Notes: a model not told the origin generated them from the letters alone. 64,000 nucleotides of DNA from Candidatus Nanopelagicus sp. (GCA_016462445.1 JAEMTE010000003.1:1-64000), one strand, 5' to 3'. Counted from the stretch's first letter, positions 28,422 through 40,134 are shown. A program made the numbers and translations.

Positions 28422-29030
28422 TTATTTACCCGCTTGAATTATCGCTGAAATATTTGCAAATGATTTTCGGTGAATAGGTAGCACCCCATGCTTATTAATT
28501 GCTGCAGTATGTAGCGCTGTTATATACCCTTTGTGTTTAGCAAGGCCATAATTTGGATAATCCTGATCTAACTTAATCATAATTCGATCCCGATAAACCT
28601 TTGCCAATATAGATGCAGCACTAATAGATATCGCCACTTGGTCACCTTTTATAACTGCCAAGTTAGCAGTTGTAAGCCCTGGGATTGGATAGCCATCTGT
28701 TAACACATACTCAGGATTTATCTCTAATGTATTAACTGCCCTGCGCATTCCCTCAATATTGCACTTATGCAGCCCTAGTAAATCAATCTCTGTTACTGAT
28801 ATTTCAATTATTGAGTAAGATAAACAGTTGCTAATAATTACTTCATACAATGATTCTCGTTGATCTGCACTTAACTCTTTAGAGTCCTTAACCTGCGCTA
28901 ACTCTTTTGCGAGAGGATCTTTTAAAATAACTGCAGCTACAACTAATGGCCCAGCACACGGCCCACGGCCTGCTTCATCAACACCGGCAATATTTTTTAT
29001 CCCCGCCTTAAGCAGGCTCTGCTCAATCAT
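28422..29030 (-). CDS. rnhB: Ribonuclease HII
   Basis: IAGVDEAGRGPCAGPLV, DSKELSADQRE, SAASILAKVYRD. Confidence 0.94.
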   Translation of the reverse strand: MIEQSLLKAGIKNIAGVDEAGRGPCAGPLVVAAVILKDPLAKELAQVKDSKELSADQRESLYEVIISNCLSYSIIEISVTEIDLLGLHKCNIEGMRRAVNTLEINPEYVLTDGYPIPGLTTANLAVIKGDQVAISISAASILAKVYRDRIMIKLDQDYPNYGLAKHKGYITALHTAAINKHGVLPIHRKSFANISAIIQAGK

Positions 29031-29040
29031 CTAATCACTA

Positions 29041-29718
29041 CTAAGGCAGCTTTTTAACTGGAACCTTTTTTAAGTCACTACCCTTTGAGATATAGTCAAG
29101 ATTGCCAAGCGGCCAGACAATTAATGTGGCTCTACCAACAATCTTACCCAGTGGAACCATTCCAGCGTATGCACTATCAGTATTAAATCTTGAGTCAGCA
29201 CTAGCTGAACGGTGATCACCCATCACCCAAATAAATCCCTCTGGTACATCAATATTAAATTTTACATCACTTGGTTTATCGCCCTTATAGATATAGGGCT
29301 CTTTTATGGAAACTCCATTCACCTGTAATTTTCCAGTCGCATCACAACAAATTACATTATCCCCGCCTACTCCTATTACTCGCTTAATTAAGTACTGCTT
29401 TGCTGGATCGGGTAGAACTCCAACAGTAACTAAGCCACTTTTAATTTTGGCAACAAAGCTAGATCTATCTGAAACTGGTGCATCACCTAACCATTTATCT
29501 GGATCACCAAATACCACTACTTCACCACGTTTAGCATCAGTAAACAGGGCGCTGAATTTGTTTACACCAATTCGGTCCCCCACCTGCAATGTGTCTTCCA
29601 TTGAGCCAGATGGGATATAAAAGAAATGGATAAAAAATGTCTTAATTAAAATTGAGACAAGAAATGCAGAAATAACAACAAAGGGTAGTTCGCGAAGGAA
29701 AGCACCCTTCTTTAGCAT
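29041..29718 (-). CDS. lepB: Signal peptidase I
   Basis: YIPSGSMEDTLQVGDRI, LIKRVIGVGGD, VMGDHRSASADSR. Confidence 0.95.
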   Translation of the reverse strand: MLKKGAFLRELPFVVISAFLVSILIKTFFIHFFYIPSGSMEDTLQVGDRIGVNKFSALFTDAKRGEVVVFGDPDKWLGDAPVSDRSSFVAKIKSGLVTVGVLPDPAKQYLIKRVIGVGGDNVICCDATGKLQVNGVSIKEPYIYKGDKPSDVKFNIDVPEGFIWVMGDHRSASADSRFNTDSAYAGMVPLGKIVGRATLIVWPLGNLDYISKGSDLKKVPVKKLP

Positions 29719-29731
29719 AAGTTTATATTAC

Positions 29732-30295
29732 TTAAGCTTGTGGGGCTTCTTCTGCAACTGCCTCTACTACTGGTAGCTCTTCAGCAACTGGTGCCTCAGC
29801 AACAACTTCAGCTACTGGAGCTTCTTCAACAACCGGTGCAGCCTCTGCAACTGGTGCTTCAGCAACCTCTTCTACAACTGCTGGAGCAGCTTTAGCAGCT
29901 AAACGCTCTGCAGCCTTTTTCTTTAATGTCGTTGCACCATCTGCTGGCTCATTCATCGCCTCTTTAACCGCTGCCTCATAAGCTACTCGCTTATCAATTC
30001 GAACTGGCTGTGGCTTTAATGTTCCTTCAGTGCCTGGCAAGCCATTAGCTTTTTGGTAGTCACCAGTAATTTTTAGAAGTGCAGTTACCGCCTCGGTTGG
30101 TTGTGCACCAACTCCAAGCCAGTACTGAACGCGATCTGAATTAACCTCGATTAATGATGGCTCAGATGCTGGTGAGTAACGGCCAATCTCTTCAATCGCA
30201 TTTGAATTACGAGCAGAGCGAGAATCTGCAATCACAATTCGAAAATGTGGTGTGCGGATCTTTCCCAGACGCATTAACTTAATCTTTACTGACAC
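29732..30295 (-). CDS. rpsP: 30S ribosomal protein S16 with a long Ala/Glu/Val/Pro C-terminal extension
   Basis: [28 protein letters not shown]...; repetitive PVAE/VVEEAP tail. Confidence 0.94.
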   Translation of the reverse strand: MSVKIKLMRLGKIRTPHFRIVIADSRSARNSNAIEEIGRYSPASEPSLIEVNSDRVQYWLGVGAQPTEAVTALLKITGDYQKANGLPGTEGTLKPQPVRIDKRVAYEAAVKEAMNEPADGATTLKKKAAERLAAKAAPAVVEEVAEAPVAEAAPVVEEAPVAEVVAEAPVAEELPVVEAVAEEAPQA

Positions 30296-30332
30296 AGAAC
30301 TCCCTATAGAAAATTATTCGGCTTTATCTTTA

Positions 30333-30450
30333 GTAAACAGCGGGGGCGTTTACATCCAGAGCTAACCTTGCGGATAAAGATTGCTATGGGTTAGAGGGTC
30401 CCACTAGCAGGGGGCTAATCTTGCCAGCAGAGGGCTACAAACCCAAATTG
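30333..30450 (-). other. Structured intergenic/leader region between ffh and rpsP
   Basis: GC-rich island with hairpin gtaaac/agcgggggc/gtttac (30333-30353) and complementary ctaacc/ggttag segments. Confidence 0.35.
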
Positions 30451-30452
30451 GC

Positions 30453-31886
30453 CTACATTCCCTCCTCAATTGCCCGCTTTGCTGGGTTTCCAGATCGGGA
30501 TTTTTTCTTACTGCTTTGATTACTTTGCTGTGGCTTTGGCAAAGCGCCCATGCCAGGTATTGCACCCATACCAGCTGGCATGCCGCCATTTCGCATCTGC
30601 TTCATCATTTTTTGTGCTTGTGAAAATCTTTCTACTAATGAATTTATCTCAGAGATTGCTCGGCCACTACCTCGTGCAATACGGGATCTACGTGAACCAT
30701 TTAATACTTTAGGATTATTACGTTCCTGCGGGGTCATAGATTCAATAATTGCTCTAGTTCTAATCAGCTCTGATTCATCAAAATTTTCTAACTGCTTCTT
30801 CATTCCAGAGGCACCTGGGAGTAATCCCATTAACTTGCTCATACTTCCCATATTTTTCATCGCCTCTAATTGAGAGAGAAAATCATCAAAGGTAAAATCC
30901 TCACCCCTTACAAATTTATCCTCTAATTTCTTAGAAGTTTCTTGCGGCATTGCCAACTTTGCCTGTTCAGCAAGGGATGCCACATCGCCCATTCCTAAAA
31001 TTCGTGATGCCATTCGATCTGGATAAAACAGATCAAAATCACTTACCTTTTCCCCAGTTGCAGCAAAAATAATTGGCTTACCAGTCATTGAGACAATTGA
31101 TAGTGCAGCGCCACCTCTGGCATCACCATCTAATTTAGTTAATATCACCGCATCAAAACCAACACCATCTGCAAATGCTTGAGCGGTTTTAACCGCATCT
31201 TGTCCGATCATTGCATCGACTACAAAGAAGATCTCATCAGGCTTTATCGCATCTCTAACATCAGTGATCTCTTGCATTAATTCTTTATCTACACCTAATC
31301 GACCAGCTGTATCGATGATTACAAAGTTATGCAATTTATCTTTAGCAAACTTCACTCCATTTGCGGCAACTACAACTGGATCACCTACCCCATTTCCAGG
31401 CTGGGGAGCAAATACTGGGATCTTTATTGAGTCACCAACTACCTGCAGTTGTGTTACTGCATTTGGCCGCTGCAGATCAGCTGCGACAAGTAGTGGCGTA
31501 TTTCCTTGTGCCTTTAAATAATTAGCAAGCTTGCCAGCAAGTGATGTCTTACCGGCACCCTGCAGGCCTGCTAACAAAATAACAGTTGGTGCACTCTTTG
31601 CAAATCGAAGCCGTCGGGCTGAGCCACCCAAAACCTGCGTTAACTCAGCATTAACTATCTCAAATATCTTCTGTGCTGGATTTGTACTTCTATTTATTTC
31701 ATCTGATACTTCTCTTGCTTTATCAAAAACTTGTTTTGAGAATTGCTCCGCAACTTCAAGTGCAACATCTGATTCAAGTAATGCAGTTTTAATCTGTGCG
31801 GTAAAGTTTGTTAGATCTGATTCAGAAACTTTACCGCGCAGGCCAGAGAAGATAGATGTAAATCTCTGACCCAACGCTTCAAACAT
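30453..31886 (-). CDS. ffh: Signal recognition particle protein Ffh
   Basis: LLAGLQGAGKTSLAGKLA, DTAGRLGVD, Met-rich M domain. Confidence 0.95.
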   Translation of the reverse strand: MFEALGQRFTSIFSGLRGKVSESDLTNFTAQIKTALLESDVALEVAEQFSKQVFDKAREVSDEINRSTNPAQKIFEIVNAELTQVLGGSARRLRFAKSAPTVILLAGLQGAGKTSLAGKLANYLKAQGNTPLLVAADLQRPNAVTQLQVVGDSIKIPVFAPQPGNGVGDPVVVAANGVKFAKDKLHNFVIIDTAGRLGVDKELMQEITDVRDAIKPDEIFFVVDAMIGQDAVKTAQAFADGVGFDAVILTKLDGDARGGAALSIVSMTGKPIIFAATGEKVSDFDLFYPDRMASRILGMGDVASLAEQAKLAMPQETSKKLEDKFVRGEDFTFDDFLSQLEAMKNMGSMSKLMGLLPGASGMKKQLENFDESELIRTRAIIESMTPQERNNPKVLNGSRRSRIARGSGRAISEINSLVERFSQAQKMMKQMRNGGMPAGMGAIPGMGALPKPQQSNQSSKKKSRSGNPAKRAIEEGM

Positions 31887-31906
31887 GGAGGCATCTTACA
31901 TTTTAT

Positions 31907-33546
<1,640 letters not shown>

Positions 33547-33699
33547 TTGAACTCCAATGTATTAGAAACTTTTCAGCTGGGGAGGTGCCTACTAGTTTTA
33601 TATCCGATTAGAAGTGGATAGCCTCGCCGTTGAGATGGCCTAATAATGGCTAATCTGAGTTAATTTAAGTGGAGATTTATATTTCTAGCAGGTGACACT

Positions 33700-33726
33700 T
33701 TTACCTATTTGTTAAAAGCATGTTAC
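33700..33726 (-). promoter_or_regulatory. Candidate GlnR-like operator upstream of amtB
   Basis: Minus strand GTAAC-n6-TTAAC-n6-GTAAA with 11-bp periodicity, similar to GlnR a/b boxes. Confidence 0.4.
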
Positions 33727-34563
33727 CTAATTAAATAGGCTCTCAATATATGAGCCTGGCTCAAAGGGGGCTAAATCTCCTATTGCCTCACCGCTGCCCA
33801 CAAACTTAATCGGCAGGCCACTCTCTTTCTCAATCGCAAGGGCAACCCCTCCCTTAGCTGAACCATCTAATTTTGTAACAATAAATCCAGTAACTGCAAC
33901 AGCTGCAATAAATGTTCGCGCTTGAGTGATTCCATTTTGACCAGTTGTGGCATCTACTACTAGCAGAATCTCATCAACCGGTGAATGTTTCTCAATTACC
34001 CGAATTACTTTCCCTAACTCATCCATTAAATCTTGCTTAGTATGTAATCTGCCAGCGGTATCAATAATTAAGTAATTAAACTTATCTTGCTTTGCATTTG
34101 ATATCGCAGAGAATGCAACCGATGCTGGATCACTATTTACCGCACCTATTACTACCTTAATACCAATTCGCTCTGCCCAAGTTTGTAGTTGCTCAGTTGC
34201 GGCCGCTCTAAATGTATCGGCAGCTGCAAGTAAGACAGAGTTTCCTTCACCTTTTAATTTATTAGCTAATTTTGCAACAGATGTAGTCTTGCCAGTTCCA
34301 TTTACCCCGACAACAAGTATTGTAGTAACTCGATCAGGTGCCATAATTAAGTTTCGATTCTTCTGACTTAGCCAACTACTTACCTGCCTTGTGATTGCCT
34401 CTTTGGCATCATCAGGTTTAATACTCTTGGCTTGATCTATTAACTGATCAACTAACTTAACCCCTAAATCTGATGAGATTAAATTAGAGCGAATTTGCTC
34501 CCATTCATCTGAGGTGACTGAACCGGATTTGAGTGCGGTAAATAGGCGCTTGAATAAACTCAT
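33727..34563 (-). CDS. ftsY: Signal recognition particle receptor FtsY
   Basis: VVGVNGTGKTTSVAKLA, DTAGRLHTK, KLDGSAKGG. Confidence 0.95.
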   Translation of the reverse strand: MSLFKRLFTALKSGSVTSDEWEQIRSNLISSDLGVKLVDQLIDQAKSIKPDDAKEAITRQVSSWLSQKNRNLIMAPDRVTTILVVGVNGTGKTTSVAKLANKLKGEGNSVLLAAADTFRAAATEQLQTWAERIGIKVVIGAVNSDPASVAFSAISNAKQDKFNYLIIDTAGRLHTKQDLMDELGKVIRVIEKHSPVDEILLVVDATTGQNGITQARTFIAAVAVTGFIVTKLDGSAKGGVALAIEKESGLPIKFVGSGEAIGDLAPFEPGSYIESLFN

Positions 34564-34570
34564 CTACTAT

Positions 34571-37500
34571 TTAAGAAACGGCATCGACTTCGCGGATGCG
34601 CTGTGAAATAACCTCGCTAACTCCATCACCACGCATAGTCACGCCATAGAGTGAATCAGCAATCTCCATTGTTCGTTTTTGGTGGGTAATAATAATTAAT
34701 TGAGATTTCTCACGCAGCTCCTCAAAGACACCAAGTAATCTGCCAAGATTTGTGTCATCAAGTGCTGCTTCAACCTCATCCATAATATAAAACGGAGATG
34801 GCCGGGCTTTAAAGATTGCAATCATAAATGCCACTGCAACTAATGACCGCTCACCACCTGATAGAAGGGAAAGTCGCTTAACTCTCTTACCAGGCGGCCT
34901 TGCCTCAACATCAACACCTGATATCAACATATCTGATGGATTAGTAAGAATTAGCTTTCCATCACCACCTGGGAATAATCTGGCAAATACCAACTCAAAC
35001 TCCCGGGCAGTATCTTCAAATGCCTGGGTGAAGATCTGCTGCACCCGATCATCAACCTCTTTAATAATATCAAGCAGATCTTTTTTAGTTTTCTTCAGAT
35101 CCTCTAACTGTTCAGCAAGATAACGCAGACGCTCTTCAAGGGATGAATACTCTTCTAGCGCTAATGGATTAATTTTGCCAAGTAATGTTAATGACCTCTC
35201 TGCTTGCGCTAATCGCTTCTCCTGTTGATCCCTGCGGTAAGGGATTAAATCACCAGGCACAAACTCACCTTGTTCATTCTCATAAAATGTAGGCACATCA
35301 TTTGTTGGTCCATACTCATTAATAAGTGTCTGAACATCAATTCCAAGCTCCTCAACCGCTTTAATCTCTAATTGTTCAATTCTTAATCTTTGTTCAGCAC
35401 GAGCAATCTCATCTTTGTGAACACTAGATGTAAGACGCTCTAACTCAACCGCTAACTCTCTTCCGATTGTGCGCAGACTTAAAATCTCACCCTCTCGACC
35501 AGATCTTGAGATCTCTAATCTTTCTCGCTCAGAACCTGCTCGCAGAATTGATGATTCAATTTGAATTAATGCCTCATAAGCAGAGTCAGCAATTTGTTGT
35601 GCAGTTATTGCAGCTTGTGCTCGATTTTCTCTACGAGAAATTAATCGTGATGTTGCTTCCCGCTCTACATTTGCTTGATTCTCTAAAGCTTTAGCCCGTT
35701 GATTAATTGCATCCTTACGCTCTTCAATTGTGCGAAGGCTTAGTCTTGCCTCTACCTCTTTTGATCTAGCCGCAGAGACCTGAGATCGTAAATCCTCTAA
35801 GTGAGTTAGATCCGGCTCCATAGGTGTTTGGTGGGATTCAAATTGCGCAATTGCTGCTGCCAAATCCCGCTCATCAAAGGTTCGCTGCTCACTAGCTGCA
35901 TTCAAAGCCAATGTAAGTCGATCCAACTCCTCGCTGGTGTTCTTAATATTTTGTCCAGCAATAGCAAGCTGTTCGGCAAGTCCAGTCATAGCAGCATCTG
36001 ACTCGTTTAACTTTGATAAGGAAATCTCATAATCTCTAGCTACTACATTTAAAGCCTCTTGTGAGCTGCTTAATTCAAATTTAAGCCGATCACAATCTGC
36101 CGACACCTTTGCAACCTCAACATCACAATTTGAGGTAAGGATTGCGATTTTCTCGATTAGGGCAGCATTAGCTGAAGATGCAACAATCTCAGTTATCTCT
36201 TTAAAAGCACTTAATCTTCCTAGGGAGCCGGCGCGAAGCTTCTCAGTTACCTGTAGCTTTTCTGTAGCAACTTTTAAATGATCTTCTGCGCTTTTGACTT
36301 CAAACTTTAACTTATCAAAAATAGCGTCTAAGCCAGGTTCGGTAGCGGTAAGAGATGAGATCTGTGTTTCAATTACCGCAAAACCTTCTCGGTACTCTTT
36401 TAATCTACTCTCTGCTGAATCTTTTGCAACAGTTAATCTACTTAGCTCACCCATCGTTGCATCGATGCGAGATCGAAGTCCGTTGATATGCCCCTCTTGT
36501 CTTGCAGTTCCCTCGCGTTGATCTGCAATTGCGCGAAGTGAAGCGGAGACTCGATTTTCTTCCAATGCTAATTGATCCTCAATTGCTTTTAATGAGTTTG
36601 AATCAAGATGCAGCTGTTCTTGCGAAATATTTACCTGCGATGCAAGTGTTGCCTCCTCTGCACGAAGAACTTTTGCTTCATCCTCTAACGCTTTTGGATC
36701 GCGCCCAGTTGCTTTTGCCTCCTCAGCCTCCTCTGCTAAAAATCTAGCTCGCTCTGATGCTAAGTTTTGTATACCGCGAATTTGTTCGCGTTGAGCGGTT
36801 AATCGGTAAAAGTTTTCCTGTGCGCTAATTAGTTGTGGATTTTCACTTGCTGCAATTGCATCCAACTCAATCTCACGCGAGCGCGCAGTATTTAACTCCT
36901 GCTCAACCTGCTCCTTGCGCTCTCGTAAAACTGTCTCATCAGCAACCTCAGTATCCATATCTGATCGCATCCGAAGCAGATCCTCAGCTAATAAACGTAA
37001 TTTTGAATCTCTAACATCAGATTGAATAATTGATGCTTTACGCGCAACCTCTGCCTGCTTACCTAATGGTCGCAATTGCCGGCGTAGCTCAACAGTCAAA
37101 TCTTGGATTCTGGCAAGATTTGTCTGCATTGAATCTAACTTTCTAATCGCTTTCTCTTTACGCTTACGGTGCTTTAACACACCGGCTGCCTCTTCAATAA
37201 AAGCACGTCGCTCCTCTGGATTTGCTAACAAGATCGCATCTAGCTGGCCTTGTCCAACAATCACATGCATCTCACGACCAATACCACTATCACTTAGTAA
37301 CTCTTGAATATCTAATAACCTGGTGGTCTCACCATTTAATAAGTACTCAGATGCACCATTTCTAAATAAAACACGGGTAATTGTTACTTCAGTAAAATCA
37401 ATTGGCAGCACGCCATCTGCATTATCGATTGTTACCGAAACCTCAGCACGACCTAATGGCGCCCGGCCTGATGTGCCGGCAAAGATAACATCCTCCATCT

Positions 37501-37678
37501 TTCCACCACGTAAAGTTTTAGCACCTTGCTCACCTAATACCCAAGAGAGGGCATCAACAACATTTGATTTACCAGAACCATTTGGACCAACTACGCAGGT
37601 AATACCCTGTTCAAAATTTAAGGTGGTTGAGGAGGCAAAGGACTTAAACCCTTTCAGGTTCATGCTCTTTAGATACAT
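34571..37678 (-). CDS. smc: Chromosome segregation protein SMC
   Basis: YLKSMNLKGFKSFASSTTLNFEQGITCVVGPNGSGKSNVVDALSWVLGEQG; C-terminal LLSGGERSLVAVAFMIAIF and DEVEAALDD; coiled coils. Confidence 0.96.
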   Translation of the reverse strand: MYLKSMNLKGFKSFASSTTLNFEQGITCVVGPNGSGKSNVVDALSWVLGEQGAKTLRGGKMEDVIFAGTSGRAPLGRAEVSVTIDNADGVLPIDFTEVTITRVLFRNGASEYLLNGETTRLLDIQELLSDSGIGREMHVIVGQGQLDAILLANPEERRAFIEEAAGVLKHRKRKEKAIRKLDSMQTNLARIQDLTVELRRQLRPLGKQAEVARKASIIQSDVRDSKLRLLAEDLLRMRSDMDTEVADETVLRERKEQVEQELNTARSREIELDAIAASENPQLISAQENFYRLTAQREQIRGIQNLASERARFLAEEAEEAKATGRDPKALEDEAKVLRAEEATLASQVNISQEQLHLDSNSLKAIEDQLALEENRVSASLRAIADQREGTARQEGHINGLRSRIDATMGELSRLTVAKDSAESRLKEYREGFAVIETQISSLTATEPGLDAIFDKLKFEVKSAEDHLKVATEKLQVTEKLRAGSLGRLSAFKEITEIVASSANAALIEKIAILTSNCDVEVAKVSADCDRLKFELSSSQEALNVVARDYEISLSKLNESDAAMTGLAEQLAIAGQNIKNTSEELDRLTLALNAASEQRTFDERDLAAAIAQFESHQTPMEPDLTHLEDLRSQVSAARSKEVEARLSLRTIEERKDAINQRAKALENQANVEREATSRLISRRENRAQAAITAQQIADSAYEALIQIESSILRAGSERERLEISRSGREGEILSLRTIGRELAVELERLTSSVHKDEIARAEQRLRIEQLEIKAVEELGIDVQTLINEYGPTNDVPTFYENEQGEFVPGDLIPYRRDQQEKRLAQAERSLTLLGKINPLALEEYSSLEERLRYLAEQLEDLKKTKKDLLDIIKEVDDRVQQIFTQAFEDTAREFELVFARLFPGGDGKLILTNPSDMLISGVDVEARPPGKRVKRLSLLSGGERSLVAVAFMIAIFKARPSPFYIMDEVEAALDDTNLGRLLGVFEELREKSQLIIITHQKRTMEIADSLYGVTMRGDGVSEVISQRIREVDAVS

Positions 37679-37742
37679 AGCTCTACCCACTTACTCCACA
37701 TAGGCGCAAACCTATCTAAAAATGGTGGTAAATCGGTGCTAC

Positions 37743-38582
37743 TTACCGTTGGCAACGCGGACAAAAATGGGATGAGCGATTAGCAAAGGCGATTCTACGA
37801 ATACCGGTTCGGCATCTAGAACATGGCTCACCCGCCCTGCCATAAACGCTCAGTGAGCGAGAAAAGTAGCCGCTCTCACCATTTACATTTTTATACTGCT
37901 CATCAAAGGATGTTCCACCTGCTGCTATTGCAGATTGCATCACCTTTGTTGCACAGGAGATCAATTTTTTTATTTCGATATCAGATAACTCTTCACAAAT
38001 AATCTCAGGGTGAATCTTTGCTCGCCAAAGTGCCTCATCGGCATAGATATTTCCAATTCCACTTATTATCTCTTGATTCAATAGTGCTGGCTTAATGGCA
38101 GATTTTTTAACTCTTATTTTAGAAATTACCGCCTTAAGATCAAATTCAGCTTCAAAGGGATCTAATGCAATGTGAGCAACTGAGGTTGGAATCTTCTCCT
38201 TAGCTAACTCAACAGATAACCAGCCAAAGGTTCGTTGATCAATAAATCTAATCTCACTCCTCTTACCACTACTCCACTTACCACTTAGGCAGATCTTTGC
38301 TCGAAGATGCGCCTGTGCTGGGTAATTACTGGACTGAAGTAGTAGCTGCCCACTCATTCCAAGGTGGGCAACTAATGTGAAATCTCGATCTAATTCAAAC
38401 CAAAGGAACTTACCTCGCCGTTTAACTGCAGTTATTTTTGCCCCAGCTACTGTTGAAATAGGTGCGATTGAGGAGTGTTTAATCGCTCTGGGGTGAAAAC
38501 TTTGTGCAGTTAAGATTCGTCTTCCAATTACATGCTTTGCAAGCCCGGCACGGACAGTTTCAACCTCTGGTAACTCTGGCAT
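37743..38582 (-). CDS. mutM: Formamidopyrimidine-DNA glycosylase
   Basis: MPELPEVETVRAGL; zinc finger at C-terminus CSRCRTGIRRI...CPRCQ. Confidence 0.95.
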   Translation of the reverse strand: MPELPEVETVRAGLAKHVIGRRILTAQSFHPRAIKHSSIAPISTVAGAKITAVKRRGKFLWFELDRDFTLVAHLGMSGQLLLQSSNYPAQAHLRAKICLSGKWSSGKRSEIRFIDQRTFGWLSVELAKEKIPTSVAHIALDPFEAEFDLKAVISKIRVKKSAIKPALLNQEIISGIGNIYADEALWRAKIHPEIICEELSDIEIKKLISCATKVMQSAIAAGGTSFDEQYKNVNGESGYFSRSLSVYGRAGEPCSRCRTGIRRIAFANRSSHFCPRCQR

Positions 38583-38607
38583 CTGCTATCGTAAAAAGAA
38601 ATTACTC

Positions 38608-39297
38608 TTAATTACTTTTACTACCTCTGCTACTTAATATTTCATGGGCAAGCTTTGCTGCTAATTGCTCCGCCTCACGTTTACTCTTTCCATGTCCGAT
38701 TGGAAACTTCTCCCCACTTAAAATTGCATTAGCTGTGAAACTTTTATCATGGTCAGGTCCAGACTCGGTAATCTCATACTCAGGCGCTGATAAATTTAAG
38801 GAGGCTGCAATTTCCTGCAGCGCAGTCTTGCCATCAAGACCAACACCTTGGGATGTAGCCGAGACGATTGCTGGCGCAATCCAATTTAAAACAATCTCTG
38901 CACTCTTTAAATATCCATGTTCTAGATAGATTGCACCAACTAGTGCCTCTAGTGAATCTGCCAGGATTGAGTTCTTATCTCTTCCATTAGTTGCCTCTTC
39001 GCCCTTACCAATTCGCAGATGCTCACCTAATTTAAGATCGCGCGCAATTTGAGCAAGTGCTCTCATATTTACAACACCTGAACGGAGTGGACTTAATCTG
39101 CTCTCATCTAAATCTGGAAACTTTTTATATAGCTCATCGGTAACAATTAAACCAAGAACAGAATCACCTAAAAACTCAAGGCGCTCATTAGTTGGAATGC
39201 CACCTGCTTCATATGAAAATGAGCGGTGAGTTAATGCAAGTTCGAGTAACTCATCCTTAACCGATATACCGATTTGCTCGGTAAGGCGGGCGTACAA
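38608..39297 (-). CDS. rnc: Ribonuclease III
   Basis: NERLEFLGDSVLGLIVTDELY; ALVGAIYLEHG; C-terminal dsRBD. Confidence 0.94.
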   Translation of the reverse strand: MYARLTEQIGISVKDELLELALTHRSFSYEAGGIPTNERLEFLGDSVLGLIVTDELYKKFPDLDESRLSPLRSGVVNMRALAQIARDLKLGEHLRIGKGEEATNGRDKNSILADSLEALVGAIYLEHGYLKSAEIVLNWIAPAIVSATSQGVGLDGKTALQEIAASLNLSAPEYEITESGPDHDKSFTANAILSGEKFPIGHGKSKREAEQLAAKLAHEILSSRGSKSN

Positions 39298-39298
39298 A

Positions 39299-39472
39299 TC
39301 AGACCTCTAGAACCTGGCGACGGTTGTATGTTCCGCAAGTTGGACAAGCTGTATGTTGCAACTTTGGTTGTTGGCATTGCTCACATGTTGCAAGGTGGGC
39401 AGGAGTTGTCTTCCACATGCTTCGGCGAGAGCGAGTGCGTGCTCGCGACATTTTTCGCTTTGGTACTGGCAT
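39299..39472 (-). CDS. rpmF: 50S ribosomal protein L32 (absent from the supplied ORF track)
   Basis: Hand translation of the minus strand gives MPVPKRKMSRARTRSRRSMWKTTPAHLATCEQCQQPKLQHTACPTCGTYNRRQVLEV, 57 aa. Confidence 0.95.
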   Translation of the reverse strand: MPVPKRKMSRARTRSRRSMWKTTPAHLATCEQCQQPKLQHTACPTCGTYNRRQVLEV

Positions 39473-39548
39473 GATCATTACTCCTTTATAGATGCACTTT
39501 GTGCAAGGTGAGAATTATCTAGGAAAAGTTGCGACTTGTAAAAACGGC

Positions 39549-40130
39549 TTAACTTTTGAGCGGAAAATCCTTCAAAGCTGCCCACCTTGGATCATCTGGG
39601 GTATGGGCATGATCTGCTGGCAAATTGATCCACATCTGACCACAAACCTGACAAAGCCCAGAGCAATCCTCGCGGCAAAGTGGATTTACATCTAGATTTA
39701 AAATTATTGCATCTCTAATTGCTAACTCTAGATCTATTTCATCCCCATCCATAAAGCTTAAATCATCCTCTTCCAAATCAATCTCTTCATCTTTGCGTGA
39801 TCTTTCTTTTCCTTTTTTCTTACTGGAGTTTTTACTCGCTGCGCTCTCATAGTAATAAAGCTCGGTAAAACTCTCAGTAAGTGGCCAAATGATTGGTTCA
39901 AGACATCTAGTGCACTCACCAGTTGCAGTTGCTACTAAATCACCAGTTGCTAGTACGCCCTCATCAACTGACTGAATTCTCAGATCTAACTCAATTACTT
40001 GCCCAGGTTTTACTGAAAGTAGGTCAACCCCGACCGACTCAGTAAGTAGCAGATCTAGCTCATACTCGCGCATCTCACCAGCGCGGTGCGGTAGATCATG
40101 GGTATTGAAGATAAAAATTGAGCGTGCCAT
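39549..40130 (-). CDS. DUF177 (YceD-like) protein
   Basis: GECTRCLEPI, LDVNPLCREDCSGLCQVCG; immediately upstream of rpmF. Confidence 0.9.
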   Translation of the reverse strand: MARSIFIFNTHDLPHRAGEMREYELDLLLTESVGVDLLSVKPGQVIELDLRIQSVDEGVLATGDLVATATGECTRCLEPIIWPLTESFTELYYYESAASKNSSKKKGKERSRKDEEIDLEEDDLSFMDGDEIDLELAIRDAIILNLDVNPLCREDCSGLCQVCGQMWINLPADHAHTPDDPRWAALKDFPLKS

Positions 40131-40134
40131 AAAA

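Noticed and set aside
30404-30589. Small minus ORF overlapping the ffh 3' end
   Set aside because: Overlaps the conserved ffh C-terminus in another frame, no recognisable domain; the spacer part is better considered as RNA structure.
34571-37690. Several plus-strand ORFs inside smc (e.g. 35467-35694, 36502-36747)
   Set aside because: Antisense shadow ORFs of a strongly conserved coding gene; low-complexity Leu/Gln-rich translations.
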